Source of the DNA: Salegentibacter tibetensis
Lineage (GTDB): Bacteria > Bacteroidota > Bacteroidia > Flavobacteriales > Flavobacteriaceae
Length of the DNA stretch: 39,855 nucleotides
Assembly (NCBI RefSeq): GCF_020164485.1
Contig: NZ_JAIQZA010000037.1
Location: 1 to 39,855 of the forward strand
Reading direction: 5' to 3'
Shown here: one piece after another, positions 1 through 8,643 of the stretch
How the letters are laid out: the number at the start of each line of letters is the position of its first letter
Position numbering within the stretch: position 1 is the first letter of the stretch
Program-made: the position numbers and the translations under genes
Notes under the pieces: model-generated
What the model saw: the letters and a program-made list of their open reading frames with translations, nothing else
Told to the model about the DNA's origin: nothing
Database searches by the model: none

Positions 1-121
1 CAGTATGCTCCGGAATAATTTTGCCGGCCAGCCATTTTTTTAATTTATAAGGGGGTCAGCATCCGCCGGAATGACAGATACCTAAAAGGTGGGCTTTAGA
101 GGGGTCAGCTTAGTCCGGAAT
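1..121. repeat. Three degenerate CCGGAAT repeats, possible IS21-type element end
   Basis: Three related 16-bp words start at 1, 57 and 106. Each begins CAG(C/T) and ends CCGGAAT, and the last two are preceded by GGGGT. Multiple spaced copies of such a word are typical of the ends of IS21-family elements. No istA/istB gene is present to the right, so any element would lie off the left edge or is lost. The family assignment rests on resemblance only. Confidence 0.4.
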
Positions 122-249
122 ATCCAGTCAGGACAATCAGGCCTTGCAAGCGAGCAAGGAGTTTAAATTTGAGACTGTTTTAAGCATCTTTGTTTTTGTA
201 CGTTGTGCCTGTTGCATAAGTTACCGAAATTAGTTAATTTCATGATACG

Positions 250-545
250 CAAGGCAAAAAAGACTATCAGGAAAAACTCTTCACTTCCCTTAGGTTAAGT
301 GACGGAATCCCCAAAGAAAATTTCTATCGCCTGTTAAAAGAGGCGCTCAATTTGGACTTCCTTTATCCACTCAAAAAAGTATTGACCCTGTGGTATATTT
401 TAAAATCTGTCTGGTGGGATATCTCGAAAATATTACTACAGATCGCGGCGTGATGGCCCATTGTGCCATGCGGCGGGATATCCTTTATTTCTTGGGATAC
501 GATGTAGATGAAGAATTACTTAGTGTGTCACTTTTTGTTTCTTAA
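250..545 (+). pseudogene. IS1182-family transposase remnant (N-terminal part, deleted and frameshifted)
   Basis: Two reading frames joined together give the N-terminal part of an IS1182-type DDE transposase (DUF772 region). The first frame (250 to about 372) encodes QGKKDYQEKLF, then ENFYRLLKEALNLDFLYPL. The second frame (375-545) encodes KSIDPVVYFKICLVGYLEN, then AHCAMRRDILYFLGYDVDEEL before a stop. Between YPL and KSIDP the family normally has several more residues, so a small internal deletion caused the frameshift. The catalytic C-terminal two thirds are absent and no clear start codon remains. It is a dead fragment. The MITE-like element at 27802-27968 has termini of the type seen in IS1182-like elements, so a related transposase may once have been active in this genome. 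Confidence 0.75.
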
Positions 546-701
546 GTTAGTTTTCCAATCGGTTGCTAGATATTGTCTTTTCTATTTCCTGTTAATATTG
601 GTGTTACCGCAGGTCTTATTCAGAAATAAGAAGAAGATAGAAGAAGGTAGAAGAAACGGTCAAAATTTATTATAGCCCAGGTGGGACCACCAACAAAATC
701 T

Positions 702-728
702 AGCCATGCAGAGATGTAGGGCTTTTTT
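702..728 (+). terminator. Intrinsic terminator-like hairpin
   Basis: A stem pairs AGCC(A)TGCA with TGTA(G)GGCT around a GAGA loop, with one mismatch and one G-U pair. Six T residues follow. No intact gene lies directly upstream. It is followed at once by GGGTACAACATATG, an arrangement that can mark an old integration site. Confidence 0.55.
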
Positions 729-1039
729 GTTTCTTCTTGGGTACAACATATGTACAACAATTGAGAATTAATTTTGTTGCTACAGATTGGACAGTATCGA
801 CATTAGATGTATAGGTTAGCTTTAAAAAAATTATGTATTCCCTACGCTCAGGGTGTTCAAAAACAACCAGTCTAAATTGCACAACATTTATAGATGACCC
901 CTATATGTTTGGGAAAATCTTATACATAAAAAAAGCACGTTACAACCGTCACGTAAAAAATAGATATATTCGTAGTATAGAATTTTATGATTGATTTAGA
1001 GGCTTTTAGATTCTCCAAATACCGTATATTTTTGAGTTT

Positions 1040-1104
1040 GAGAAAGTCTAAGAATAGAGGCTTACCATATTTAAACTAGGGGGCGCGTATATTAGACTTT
1101 TCTC
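1040..1104. repeat. Inverted repeat downstream of the kinase gene
   Basis: GAGAAAGTCTAA (1040-1051) pairs with TTAGACTTTTCTC (1092-1104) with a single bulged T, around a 40-bp spacer. It lies about 50 bp beyond the stop codon of the leftward kinase gene, so it could end that transcript. It lacks a clean T-run on either strand. Confidence 0.45.
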
Positions 1105-1151
1105 GAGACGATGATTTAGCTAAAAAATAAATTAAGAAAGGATACCAGAGG

Positions 1152-2495
1152 TTAGAATACTATACTCACCGCAGTACCTATGCCTTCTTTGCTTTGAACA
1201 TTGATTTTACCTTTGTGTAGTAACATAATTTGCTTGCAGAGACTCAGGCCAATTCCGCTGCCATTTTTTTTAGTTGTATAAAAGGGAACAAAGATAGTCT
1301 CAAGTATCTCTGGAGGAATTCCAACCCCGTTATCTGCCACCACTATGTGAATACTGCCGTTAATTGCTTTTCCCGCAGTTATGGTAATTTTTGGCTCTGC
1401 TAGATCCTTACAGGCATCCGTGGCATTTAGAATGAGGTTGATAAGTACCTGCTCAATAAGGTAACTGTCTATTTCTACCTGAAGGCCCGTTACCTGCTCT
1501 TTAAAATTGATATTTATATGTTTATCCTTAAGTAAAGGAAGCATTAGGTGATGAATATTTTCAAAAAGTTCATTTACGTATATTTTTTCCAGGTTAAGTT
1601 GAGTGACCTTACTCAAACTACGATAAGTTTTGGCAAACTTCATCAAGCCTTCACTTCGCTTTTTTATACTAATAATACCTGCCTGTAGATCCTCTTTTTC
1701 AAGGGGAAAAGTCTCGGGTTGCTTTATAGAAAGTTCTACCTGATTGTTGATAGTATCGGCAAGTGAGGATATTGGTGCGATGGAATTCATGATCTCGTGC
1801 GTCATTACGCTTAGAAGTTTTTTCCATGCTTCAGATTCATTCTTATCCAAAGTTTCGTCAATATTCTGAAGGACGATAAGTTTATAGGTTTCCTCTTCTA
1901 TATGGAAAAGGGTATCAGAAATAAGCACTTTAAGAGTTTCATTATTTACAGTAATGGACACTGAACCTGCCTTTGGATGATAAGAATCAAAAACATCTGC
2001 ATACAAAGCAGGTTTTCTTCTGGCCACGAAACTCACATTTTTAAAAGATGGCATGTCCAGAGTGTTTTTTATGGTATCATTAGCCCACAGCACTTGCCCT
2101 GTATCAAGGTTGTACGCTATAATTCCAATATCAACCATTTCAAGGATCTTTTGTAAATAAAGGTATTGAACCTCTTTCCTGGCATTGATTTCTCTCACCA
2201 CCCGGTTTACTTCATTAAATCCCTTATGAAGTTGCCGTATATCATGGGGTCCCAATTCCTCAACAAATCTTCTTGAAAAATCCCTGTATTTAACCGACTC
2301 AAAAAAATCATCAATCTCCCTGAAACGCCGTTGCAGGAATTTGTGCAGGTTTAAAAATGATAAGAGAGATAGAATTCCGGCACCAATGGCGAGATAATAA
2401 AAGGAATTTGTTATAGCATACGCCATCCCGATAAGGAAGAGCAATAAGATCAGGATCCTTGCAAGTAAGAAGACGCTATGAGTTTTATAGGCCAT
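1152..2495 (-). CDS. NtrY-like sensor histidine kinase with minimal periplasmic loop
   Basis: Membrane sensor kinase of 447 residues that should autophosphorylate and pass phosphate to the sigma54 activator encoded just upstream. Two hydrophobic segments (about 8-29 and 31-49) form a hairpin with only a few residues between them. A PAS-like region follows (about 110-215). The HisKA H-box has H233 in MTHEIMNSIAP. The ATPase domain shows the N-box NLILNATDA (N357), the G1 box DNGVGIP (388-394) and FYTTKKNGSGIGL. All catalytic motifs are intact. The ATG overlaps the end of the regulator gene by 11 bp, so the two are one operon and probably translationally coupled. With no real sensory loop the input must come through the membrane, the cytoplasm or a partner; the neighbouring ABC permeases are an obvious candidate (inference). 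Confidence 0.9.
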   Translation of the reverse strand: MAYKTHSVFLLARILILLLFLIGMAYAITNSFYYLAIGAGILSLLSFLNLHKFLQRRFREIDDFFESVKYRDFSRRFVEELGPHDIRQLHKGFNEVNRVVREINARKEVQYLYLQKILEMVDIGIIAYNLDTGQVLWANDTIKNTLDMPSFKNVSFVARRKPALYADVFDSYHPKAGSVSITVNNETLKVLISDTLFHIEEETYKLIVLQNIDETLDKNESEAWKKLLSVMTHEIMNSIAPISSLADTINNQVELSIKQPETFPLEKEDLQAGIISIKKRSEGLMKFAKTYRSLSKVTQLNLEKIYVNELFENIHHLMLPLLKDKHININFKEQVTGLQVEIDSYLIEQVLINLILNATDACKDLAEPKITITAGKAINGSIHIVVADNGVGIPPEILETIFVPFYTTKKNGSGIGLSLCKQIMLLHKGKINVQSKEGIGTAVSIVF

Positions 2496-3831
2496 ATTTT
2501 TCGAGTCTACGATATAAAGCAGCCCTGGTGATCCCTAATTCTTCAGCAGATCTTGAAATATTTCCCTTGTTCTTTTTGATTACGGTAAGTATGGTGTTTT
2601 TTTCGATGTTCTCAAGTTTCAACTCTCCTTGTACTGGGGGCCTATGGGCATTCTCCAGGGCAGAAAATATAAGGTCCTCTTCGGTAAGTGTATCAAATTC
2701 AGCCATGATCACTGTGCGTTCCAGGGCATATTGTAACTCCCTTACATTCCCGGGAAAGGAATGGTCTTTCAATTTCTTGATAAAACTTTTGTCCAGCTCA
2801 AATGGTCCTTTATTATACTTTTCACCGTAGATCTTTAAAAAGTGCTTTGTAAGTAGAAGAATGTCGCCGTTTCGATCCCTTAAAGGAGGAACGGTAATAT
2901 CCACTGTATTGATCCTGTAAATGAGATCTTTTCTAAATTTATTTTCATCGGCCAGAACTGAGATGTGCAGATTTGTGGCGCAAATAAGCCGTATATCCAC
3001 CGGTATAACCTCATTGGATCCCAGCGGGGTAATATGCCGGTTTTGCAGTACGGTTAAGAGCCGGGTTTGTTGTTTCAGGCTTATATTTCCAATTTCATCC
3101 AGGAAGAGGGTGCCTCCATTGGCAGCCTCAAAACGACCCATCCTGTTTTCTCGCGCATCTGTAAATGCCCCTTTTTTGGATCCAAAAAGTTCGCTTTCAA
3201 AGAGGCTGGGAGTGAGAGCACCTACATCTACCTTAACAAATGGTTTATCTTTTCTGTTGGAATTATCATGGATAGAACGGGCGATAAGATCCTTGCCGGT
3301 ACCATTTTCCCCTAATACAAGAATGTTTGCATCTGTAGGTGCTACTTTTTTCAGCTTCACAAATACATCTTCCATCACTTCACTTTTACCCAAAATCCGG
3401 GTTTCTTCCATTAGGACTCCCGGTCCTGATGTTTTACCAGATTTTTGCTTCTCAACCAGATCTTTTACAGAATTAAGTAGTTTTTCATTTTTCCAGGGTT
3501 TTACTAAAAAGTCTGAAGCCCCTTCTTTTAGAGATCTTATGGCAAGATCTATATCTCCATAAGCCGTAATTAAAATAACATCGGCCTCCGGACTAAGCCT
3601 TTTGATTCTATTGAGCCAGAATATTCCCTCATTACCTGTATTGACAAGGCCATTAAAATTCATGTCCAGTATAATTACCTCAAAATTAGTATTTTGTAAC
3701 AAGGAGGGGATCTGGTTTGGATTCTTTTCCACCACGACTTCCTTTACCACAGGTTTCAATAGTAATCGCAGTGCCACAAGCACATCTTTGTCATCATCAA
3801 TGATTAATATCCGGGCCTTCTTAAGTATCAT
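2485..3831 (-). CDS. NtrC-family sigma54-dependent response regulator
   Basis: Transcription activator of 448 residues. The receiver domain spans about 6-125, with acidic residues D12-D14, phospho-acceptor D56 (ILDMNF) and K111. The AAA+ domain (about 145-375) has Walker A GENGTGKD (174-181), Walker B TLFLDEIGN (D245, E246) and arginine-finger candidates R300 and R306. The sigma54-contact loop reads GAFTDA (221-226) instead of the canonical GAFTGA. A Fis-type helix-turn-helix ends the protein (about 410-448, GNISRSAEELGITRAALYRR). It is the first gene of a leftward operon with the kinase and is divergent from the exporter locus, whose upstream region carries the palindromic motif at 3912-3943. 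That layout makes the exporter genes the likely target. Confidence 0.92.
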   Translation of the reverse strand: MILKKARILIIDDDKDVLVALRLLLKPVVKEVVVEKNPNQIPSLLQNTNFEVIILDMNFNGLVNTGNEGIFWLNRIKRLSPEADVILITAYGDIDLAIRSLKEGASDFLVKPWKNEKLLNSVKDLVEKQKSGKTSGPGVLMEETRILGKSEVMEDVFVKLKKVAPTDANILVLGENGTGKDLIARSIHDNSNRKDKPFVKVDVGALTPSLFESELFGSKKGAFTDARENRMGRFEAANGGTLFLDEIGNISLKQQTRLLTVLQNRHITPLGSNEVIPVDIRLICATNLHISVLADENKFRKDLIYRINTVDITVPPLRDRNGDILLLTKHFLKIYGEKYNKGPFELDKSFIKKLKDHSFPGNVRELQYALERTVIMAEFDTLTEEDLIFSALENAHRPPVQGELKLENIEKNTILTVIKKNKGNISRSAEELGITRAALYRRLEKYGL

Positions 3832-3911
3832 AAATACAATATTACAATTTTCTCTTCAGCTTAAAAGTGGTTTCAGAAGGATAATTTGCCATTGAAAAAA
3901 ACTGTGTTATT

Positions 3912-3943
3912 AGCGTACACCGAGTGTCCGTTTTCGAACACCC
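3912..3943. promoter_or_regulatory. Candidate activator binding site (GAACAC-type repeats), copy 1
   Basis: An imperfect inverted repeat, AGCGTACAC then GTGTCCGTT, is followed by a further half-site CGAACACC (3935-3942). The same half-site forms a near-perfect palindrome at 16341-16366, before the second part of the permease array. The site lies about 50-80 bp upstream of the possible sigma54 promoter and 90-120 bp upstream of the adaptor gene, a normal distance for an enhancer bound by an NtrC-type protein. Assignment to the regulator encoded at 2485-3831 is an inference. Confidence 0.5.
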
Positions 3944-3993
3944 TTTCCTTAACATTAATATGTAAATCACTTAATTTCAACATATTAAGAGGA

Positions 3994-4007
3994 TGGCATT
4001 ATATTGC
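3994..4007 (+). promoter_or_regulatory. Possible sigma54 promoter (imperfect)
   Basis: TGGCATTATATTGC lies 41 bp before the adaptor start codon. It has both conserved parts of a sigma54 promoter (TGGCA and TTGC), but GG and GC are 9 bases apart instead of the strict 10. It is either a variant or a chance match. The adjacent sigma54 activator gene is what makes it worth noting. Confidence 0.35.
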
Positions 4008-4034
4008 CTATTTAATAAGAGAAAAACATTGTAA

Positions 4035-5288
4035 ATGGATATACCATTAAAAAAGAAAAAATTTACACTTAAAAGGATTGTTTTGATTCTTGGTGGAATT
4101 GCCCTAATCGGATTTATCGTTTTTGTACTTATATCATCCGGTGGTAGCTCGAAATTAAACGTTCAAAAGGAGAGGATAAGTATCAATTCTGTAAACCAGG
4201 GAATTTTTCAGGAAAATATCCCGGTCAATGGAATAGTGATGCCAATCTCAACAATATATCTGGATGCTCTTGAAGGCGGAAGAGTGGAGGAAATTTATGT
4301 AGAGGACGGTGCTATAATGAAAGCGGGGGAACCAATTCTTCGCCTTTCAAATACAGACCTGGAGCTTAGTCTTATAAATCAGGAAACACAGGTTTATAAC
4401 CTTTTAACACAGATGCAAATCTCTCAAACCCAGGCAAGGCAAAATACTATAAACAGGCTTAACCAGGCTACAGAGGTTGAAAACAGCTTAATTGAAGCCA
4501 AAAGAATCTATAATTTAAATAAACGATTATATGAAAAGGATGCGATTGGGAAGCAGGAGCTTATAGAATCTGAAAATAATTACAACTATCAAAAGGAACG
4601 AATGGCACTTTCTGAGGAAGTTCTGAAACAGGATTCCATTGCAACAAGACAGGAAGTTACCCAGGCACAGAATTCCTATGAGCGCACACAAAGTGCTCTT
4701 GAGCTTATGCGTAAAAAAGTAGGGGACCTGGTAGTACGTGCTCCGGTAGAAGGCCAACTTACTTCTCTTGATGCTGAAATTGGACAGTCTAAAAACAAGG
4801 GAGAACGCCTGGGGCAGATAGATGTTTTAAGCGGCTTTAAAGTAAGGGTGGATATTGATGAACATTATATTTCAAGGATCTACAATGGGCAAACCGGGAC
4901 TTTTAATTTTAATAATAAACAATTTACCCTAACGATCAACAAAGTTTACACTCAGGTTACCAATGGAAGATTTCAGGTAGATATGCTTTTTGAAGGAGAT
5001 GTTCCTGAAGGAATACGAAGGGGACAAACCTTGCAGATACGCGTTGCTTTAAGCGAGGAGAAACAGGCACTTCTTATTCCAAAAGGAGGATTTTTTCAGC
5101 AAACAGGAGGTAACTGGATATTCAAATTAAGTGAAGACGGGGAGAGTGCTTACAGGGCAGATATACGTTTAGGAAGCCAGAATACAGAGTACTATGAAGT
5201 GCTTGACGGCCTCCAGCCGGGAGATAGGGTCATTACCTCCAGTTATGATAATTATGGAGACATCCAGGAACTGGTGATAAAGGAATAG
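4035..5288 (+). CDS. HlyD/MacA-type periplasmic adaptor (membrane fusion protein)
   Basis: Adaptor of 417 residues expected to link inner-membrane ABC permeases with the TolC-like channel encoded at 23113. A basic N-terminus is followed by one membrane anchor (about 14-35, RIVLILGGIALIGFIVFVLI). The first lipoyl half-motif contains LEGGRVEEIYVEDGA (about 79-93), and a long Gln-rich helical hairpin covers about 115-235. The second lipoyl half follows (VVRAPVEGQLTSLDAEIGQ), then beta-barrel and membrane-proximal domains. The length fits the MacA/HlyD family. It is the first gene of the rightward exporter locus and the only adaptor in it. A 187-bp spacer without recognisable features separates it from the first ATPase gene. 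Confidence 0.92.
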   Translation: MDIPLKKKKFTLKRIVLILGGIALIGFIVFVLISSGGSSKLNVQKERISINSVNQGIFQENIPVNGIVMPISTIYLDALEGGRVEEIYVEDGAIMKAGEPILRLSNTDLELSLINQETQVYNLLTQMQISQTQARQNTINRLNQATEVENSLIEAKRIYNLNKRLYEKDAIGKQELIESENNYNYQKERMALSEEVLKQDSIATRQEVTQAQNSYERTQSALELMRKKVGDLVVRAPVEGQLTSLDAEIGQSKNKGERLGQIDVLSGFKVRVDIDEHYISRIYNGQTGTFNFNNKQFTLTINKVYTQVTNGRFQVDMLFEGDVPEGIRRGQTLQIRVALSEEKQALLIPKGGFFQQTGGNWIFKLSEDGESAYRADIRLGSQNTEYYEVLDGLQPGDRVITSSYDNYGDIQELVIKE

Positions 5289-5475
5289 GTTCCAGGCGAG
5301 GGAATATCAGTTTTATAATATTTAAATAAAAAATAGGTGTCACAATCAGAGTAGTAAAGAAGTCTTTAATAAAAGGTATTATTCAGGTTATTAAGATCAG
5401 AGACTTTCAGAACAAAATGGGAAGTGCCAGTAAAAAAGAAAATTAAACCATCTTAAAAACGAATAACGACAAGCA

Positions 5476-6153
5476 ATGATAACAATTGACAATCTCGAAA
5501 AATTCTACAGGACCGAGGAGGTTCAAACTGTAGCTCTTAACAAACTTTCTTTTCAGGTAAAGGAAGGAGAATTTGTGGCCATCATGGGTCCTTCCGGTTG
5601 TGGGAAATCTACCTTACTCAATATTTTGGGACTTCTTGACGATCCCGATGGTGGCAGTTTTGTATTCAATGGCACCGAGGTTTCGGGGTTCAATGAACGA
5701 AAAAGGGCCAATTTAAGAAAGCACAATATTGGATTTGTATTCCAGAGTTTCAATCTCATAGATGAATTGACCGTTTTTGAAAATGTAGAGCTTCCATTGA
5801 TCTACACAGGTGTTAAAACTGCCGATAGAAAAACCAGGGTTCACGAGGTACTTGAAAAAATGGGGATCATGCATAGACGCAATCACTTTCCGCAGCAATT
5901 ATCGGGAGGACAGCAACAAAGGGTGGCAGTAGCGAGAGCGGTAGTAAATAATCCGAAACTGATCCTTGCCGATGAGCCTACCGGAAACCTGGACAGCAGC
6001 AACGGAAATGAAGTAATGGACCTGCTAACAGAACTGAACGAAGCCGGAACCACTATCATTATGGTTACCCACAGTGAACACGATGCCAAATACAGCCATA
6101 GGATCATTAGAATGCTTGATGGCGAAAAAGTAACAGAGAATGTTTTAGTATAA
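5476..6153 (+). CDS. ABC transporter ATPase, LolD/MacB type (first copy)
   Basis: Cytoplasmic ATPase subunit of 225 residues. All motifs are canonical: Walker A GPSGCGKST (38-46), Q-loop Q90, signature LSGGQQQRVAVARA (142-155), Walker B LILADEP with E167, D-loop NLD (171-173) and H-loop H199 (VTHSE). The region TFENVELPLIYTGVK-like after the Q-loop is typical of the LolD/MacB/FtsE group that pairs with FtsX-fold permeases. It lies 35 bp before the first permease gene. As the fully canonical ATPase of the locus it probably powers most of the permeases. Which of the six full-length permeases it binds cannot be read from sequence. Confidence 0.95.
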   Translation: MITIDNLEKFYRTEEVQTVALNKLSFQVKEGEFVAIMGPSGCGKSTLLNILGLLDDPDGGSFVFNGTEVSGFNERKRANLRKHNIGFVFQSFNLIDELTVFENVELPLIYTGVKTADRKTRVHEVLEKMGIMHRRNHFPQQLSGGQQQRVAVARAVVNNPKLILADEPTGNLDSSNGNEVMDLLTELNEAGTTIIMVTHSEHDAKYSHRIIRMLDGEKVTENVLV

Positions 6154-6188
6154 AAAAGGGTTCTTCATCAATCAAAATATTCATCATC

Positions 6189-8588
6189 ATGATCAGAAAT
6201 TATTTCAAAATAGCCTATAGGAACCTATTAAATAACAAGGTTTATTCATTAATAAACATTTTTGGTCTGGCCATTGGCATGGCAGTAACGATCATGATCT
6301 TTCTATGGATTCAGGATGAGGTAAATTTTAACAGGTCATTTGAAAATCACGACCAAATAGCTCAGGTTTACCAAAGCCAAACTTTCAATGGTCAGGTTGG
6401 AACCGGACCTGCAATACCCAGACCTTTGGAATTTCTATTCAGGGAATCTTATAGCTCAAATTTTGACAAACTGGCGATGTCCTCCTGGACCAATTCTAAA
6501 TACCTTAAATATGAAGATACCAATATTTCCAGATCCGGAAATTACATCCAGGAAGAGGGACTTGAGATTTTTGAGCCAAATATTATAAAGGGAACCGAAA
6601 AAGGTTTAGAGGAAGTTAATGCGATTATGATTTCCGAATCTACTGCCAAAGCTTTATTTGGAAATAATGACCCTGTTGGTAAAATCCTGAAGGTGAATAG
6701 CGTTGATGATATGTTAGTTACGGCAGTATACGAAGATTTTCCGCAAAATACCACCTTAAAAGATGTCCACTTTCTTATGCCTTGGAAACATTACGCTAAT
6801 TCCCAGGAATGGATTAAAAATGCAAGGGATCAATGGGGAAATAATTCGTTTCAATTGTTTGTAAAACTCCCGGAAAACCTTTCAATGGAAACAGTAACGG
6901 CTAATATTTTGGATTCCAAAAAGAAAGCCAATAAAGAAGCTATTCAATTTGATACTCGTATTTTTCTTTTGCCGATGGATGATTGGCACCTGAGATCCAA
7001 CTTTGAAAATGGCATTCAGACGGGTGGTAGGATTGAAAACGTATGGCTATTTGGAATTATAGGGACTTTTGTGTTGTTCCTGGCCTGCATAAATTTTATG
7101 AACTTAAGCACGGCCAGATCCGAAAAAAGAGCTTTAGAAGTAGGAATTCGTAAAGCAATAGGGTCCAGTAAAGGACAATTAATAAAACAGTTTTTAAGCG
7201 AATCCCTTGTGGTGACCATGATAGGTTTTTTAATAGCCATAGGATTAGTACTTATTTTTCTTAGCACCTTTAATGAGCTGGCAAGCAAAGAGATTAGCTT
7301 TCCCTGGTCCAGCCCGGAGTTCTGGTTTTATTCATTGCTATTTATAATTGTTACCGCCATATTAGCCGGTGGTTACCCTGCACTGTATTTGTCGTCTTTT
7401 AACCCTGTAAGAGTTTTAAAAGGCACCTTTAATTCCGGGAGGTTCTCTGCACTTCCAAGAAAAGTCTTAGTTGTAACCCAATTTACTGTTTCCGTTGTAC
7501 TTATTATTGGAACCCTTGTGGTAATGAGCCAAATTGAATTCAGCAAAAACAGGCCAGTTGGATATAATAAGGGAGGTTTGATACAGATACCGGTTATGAG
7601 CTCCGATTTTCAAGGCAAAAGCGATCTAATGCGAAACCAATTTATAAATTCCGGTGGAGCAATTGAAATGGCTACCTCAATGAGTCCTACCACTGAAGTG
7701 TGGTCTAACCGCTCAGGATATGAATGGGAAGGTAAACCTGAAGACTTTCAGGAAGATTTTGCCTGGACAGAGGTTTCATATGAGTATGTTGAAACCCTGG
7801 GCATGAAAATAATTATGGGCAGAGATTTTTCCCGGGATTTTTCTACAGATTCCAATGCAGTTATTATAAACAGGACAGCGATGGAGTATATGGGAATGAC
7901 AGATCCCATTGGAAAATATCTAACAGATGATGATGAGGAAAATCCGGAGCCACCCAAACAAATTATTGGCGTCGTGGAGGATGTAATTATTCAGTCCCCT
8001 TATTCACCTGTAAAACAGCAATTATATGTTTTTGACAGATTTAACAATGTTAACTATTACAATGTTCGATTGAACCCGAAAAACAGTGTTTCTGAAAATC
8101 TCGCATTAATTGAAAACACCTTTAAACAACAATTCCCTAATCTACCTTTCAAATACGATTTTATAGACGAAGAATATGCCAAGAAATTTGCGACTGAGGA
8201 GCGCATTGCAAGTTTGGCTCAAATATTCACAGTGCTCGCGATTTTTATCAGTTGCCTGGGCTTATTTGGCCTGACTTCTTTCGTAGCTGAACGACGTACC
8301 AAAGAAATTGGGGTGAGAAAGGTTCTTGGCGCTACTGTTACGAATTTATGGCTTTTGCTTTCCAAAGATTTTGTGAGTTTAGTTCTCATTTCCCTAATTA
8401 TCGCCATACCTATTGCTTACTACTTTATGCAAGGATGGTTGCAGAAATTTTCGTACCGAACAGATATCTCTCTCTGGATATTTATGGCTACAGCAGTTGG
8501 AACTTTGATTATCACTTTGATAACGGTGAGTTTTCAATCCATTAAGGCAGCTTTGGCCAACCCGGTGAATAGTTTAAGAACAGAATAA
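6189..8588 (+). CDS. FtsX/MacB-type ABC permease, array copy 1
   Basis: Inner-membrane permease of 799 residues made of two MacB-like halves, so one chain could form a whole pseudo-dimeric membrane domain. Predicted helices: TM1 about 20-41, then a large periplasmic domain with the family motif IMISESTAKALFGNNDPVGK; TM2 about 284-304; TM3 341-361; TM4 378-400; TM5 426-445; a second periplasmic domain; TM6 679-699; TM7 728-748; TM8 762-781. The cytoplasmic coupling signature occurs twice, as EVGIRKAIGS (from about 317) and KEIGVRKVLGA (from about 705). The C-terminus NPVNSLRTE is the hallmark ending of every full copy here. It follows the first ATPase gene closely. Confidence 0.92.
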   Translation: MIRNYFKIAYRNLLNNKVYSLINIFGLAIGMAVTIMIFLWIQDEVNFNRSFENHDQIAQVYQSQTFNGQVGTGPAIPRPLEFLFRESYSSNFDKLAMSSWTNSKYLKYEDTNISRSGNYIQEEGLEIFEPNIIKGTEKGLEEVNAIMISESTAKALFGNNDPVGKILKVNSVDDMLVTAVYEDFPQNTTLKDVHFLMPWKHYANSQEWIKNARDQWGNNSFQLFVKLPENLSMETVTANILDSKKKANKEAIQFDTRIFLLPMDDWHLRSNFENGIQTGGRIENVWLFGIIGTFVLFLACINFMNLSTARSEKRALEVGIRKAIGSSKGQLIKQFLSESLVVTMIGFLIAIGLVLIFLSTFNELASKEISFPWSSPEFWFYSLLFIIVTAILAGGYPALYLSSFNPVRVLKGTFNSGRFSALPRKVLVVTQFTVSVVLIIGTLVVMSQIEFSKNRPVGYNKGGLIQIPVMSSDFQGKSDLMRNQFINSGGAIEMATSMSPTTEVWSNRSGYEWEGKPEDFQEDFAWTEVSYEYVETLGMKIIMGRDFSRDFSTDSNAVIINRTAMEYMGMTDPIGKYLTDDDEENPEPPKQIIGVVEDVIIQSPYSPVKQQLYVFDRFNNVNYYNVRLNPKNSVSENLALIENTFKQQFPNLPFKYDFIDEEYAKKFATEERIASLAQIFTVLAIFISCLGLFGLTSFVAERRTKEIGVRKVLGATVTNLWLLLSKDFVSLVLISLIIAIPIAYYFMQGWLQKFSYRTDISLWIFMATAVGTLIITLITVSFQSIKAALANPVNSLRTE

Positions 8589-8643
8589 CCCTCTAGCCCC
8601 CTAACCCCCAAAGGGGAATTTAAAAAACAAAAAGAAAATTAAT
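8589..8643 (+). repeat. C-rich/G-rich hairpin spacer after permease 1
   Basis: Directly after the stop codon the spacer reads CCCTCTAGCCCCCTAACCCC and then a short hairpin, CCCC-CAAA-GGGG type (8606-8616), followed by AATTTAAAAAA. Similar C-rich/G-rich elements follow other permeases of the array (11071 onward, 16161 onward, 19466 onward). Such elements are widespread between flavobacterial genes. They could tune or stabilise the polycistronic mRNA, but this is not shown. Confidence 0.45.

Larger units (their letters stand above)
546..1151. other. Gene-free spacer downstream of the kinase gene
   Basis: I see no convincing gene in this stretch. It contains a terminator-like hairpin (702-728), two GTACAAC words 11 bp apart (741-747 and 752-758) and an imperfect inverted repeat (1040-1104). 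The 60-codon minus-strand frame at 700-882 resembles nothing I recognise and runs through the hairpin, so I do not call it. Confidence 0.6.

Noticed and set aside
675-705. Sequence GGTGGGACCACCA that recalls a tRNA 3' end
   Set aside because: No T-arm consensus, anticodon arm or acceptor partner can be found upstream, so I do not call a tRNA or tRNA fragment.
700-882. 60-codon minus-strand frame near the left edge
   Set aside because: It covers a terminator hairpin and the GTACAAC repeats, and resembles no family.
2459-3895. Several open frames on the plus strand opposite the response-regulator gene, up to 213 codons
   Set aside because: They lie opposite a gene with all catalytic motifs intact, have no recognisable domains and read like shadow translations.
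5289-5475. Spacer between adaptor and first ATPase as a promoter or small RNA
   Set aside because: It is A/T-rich without a convincing promoter pair, palindrome or hairpin.
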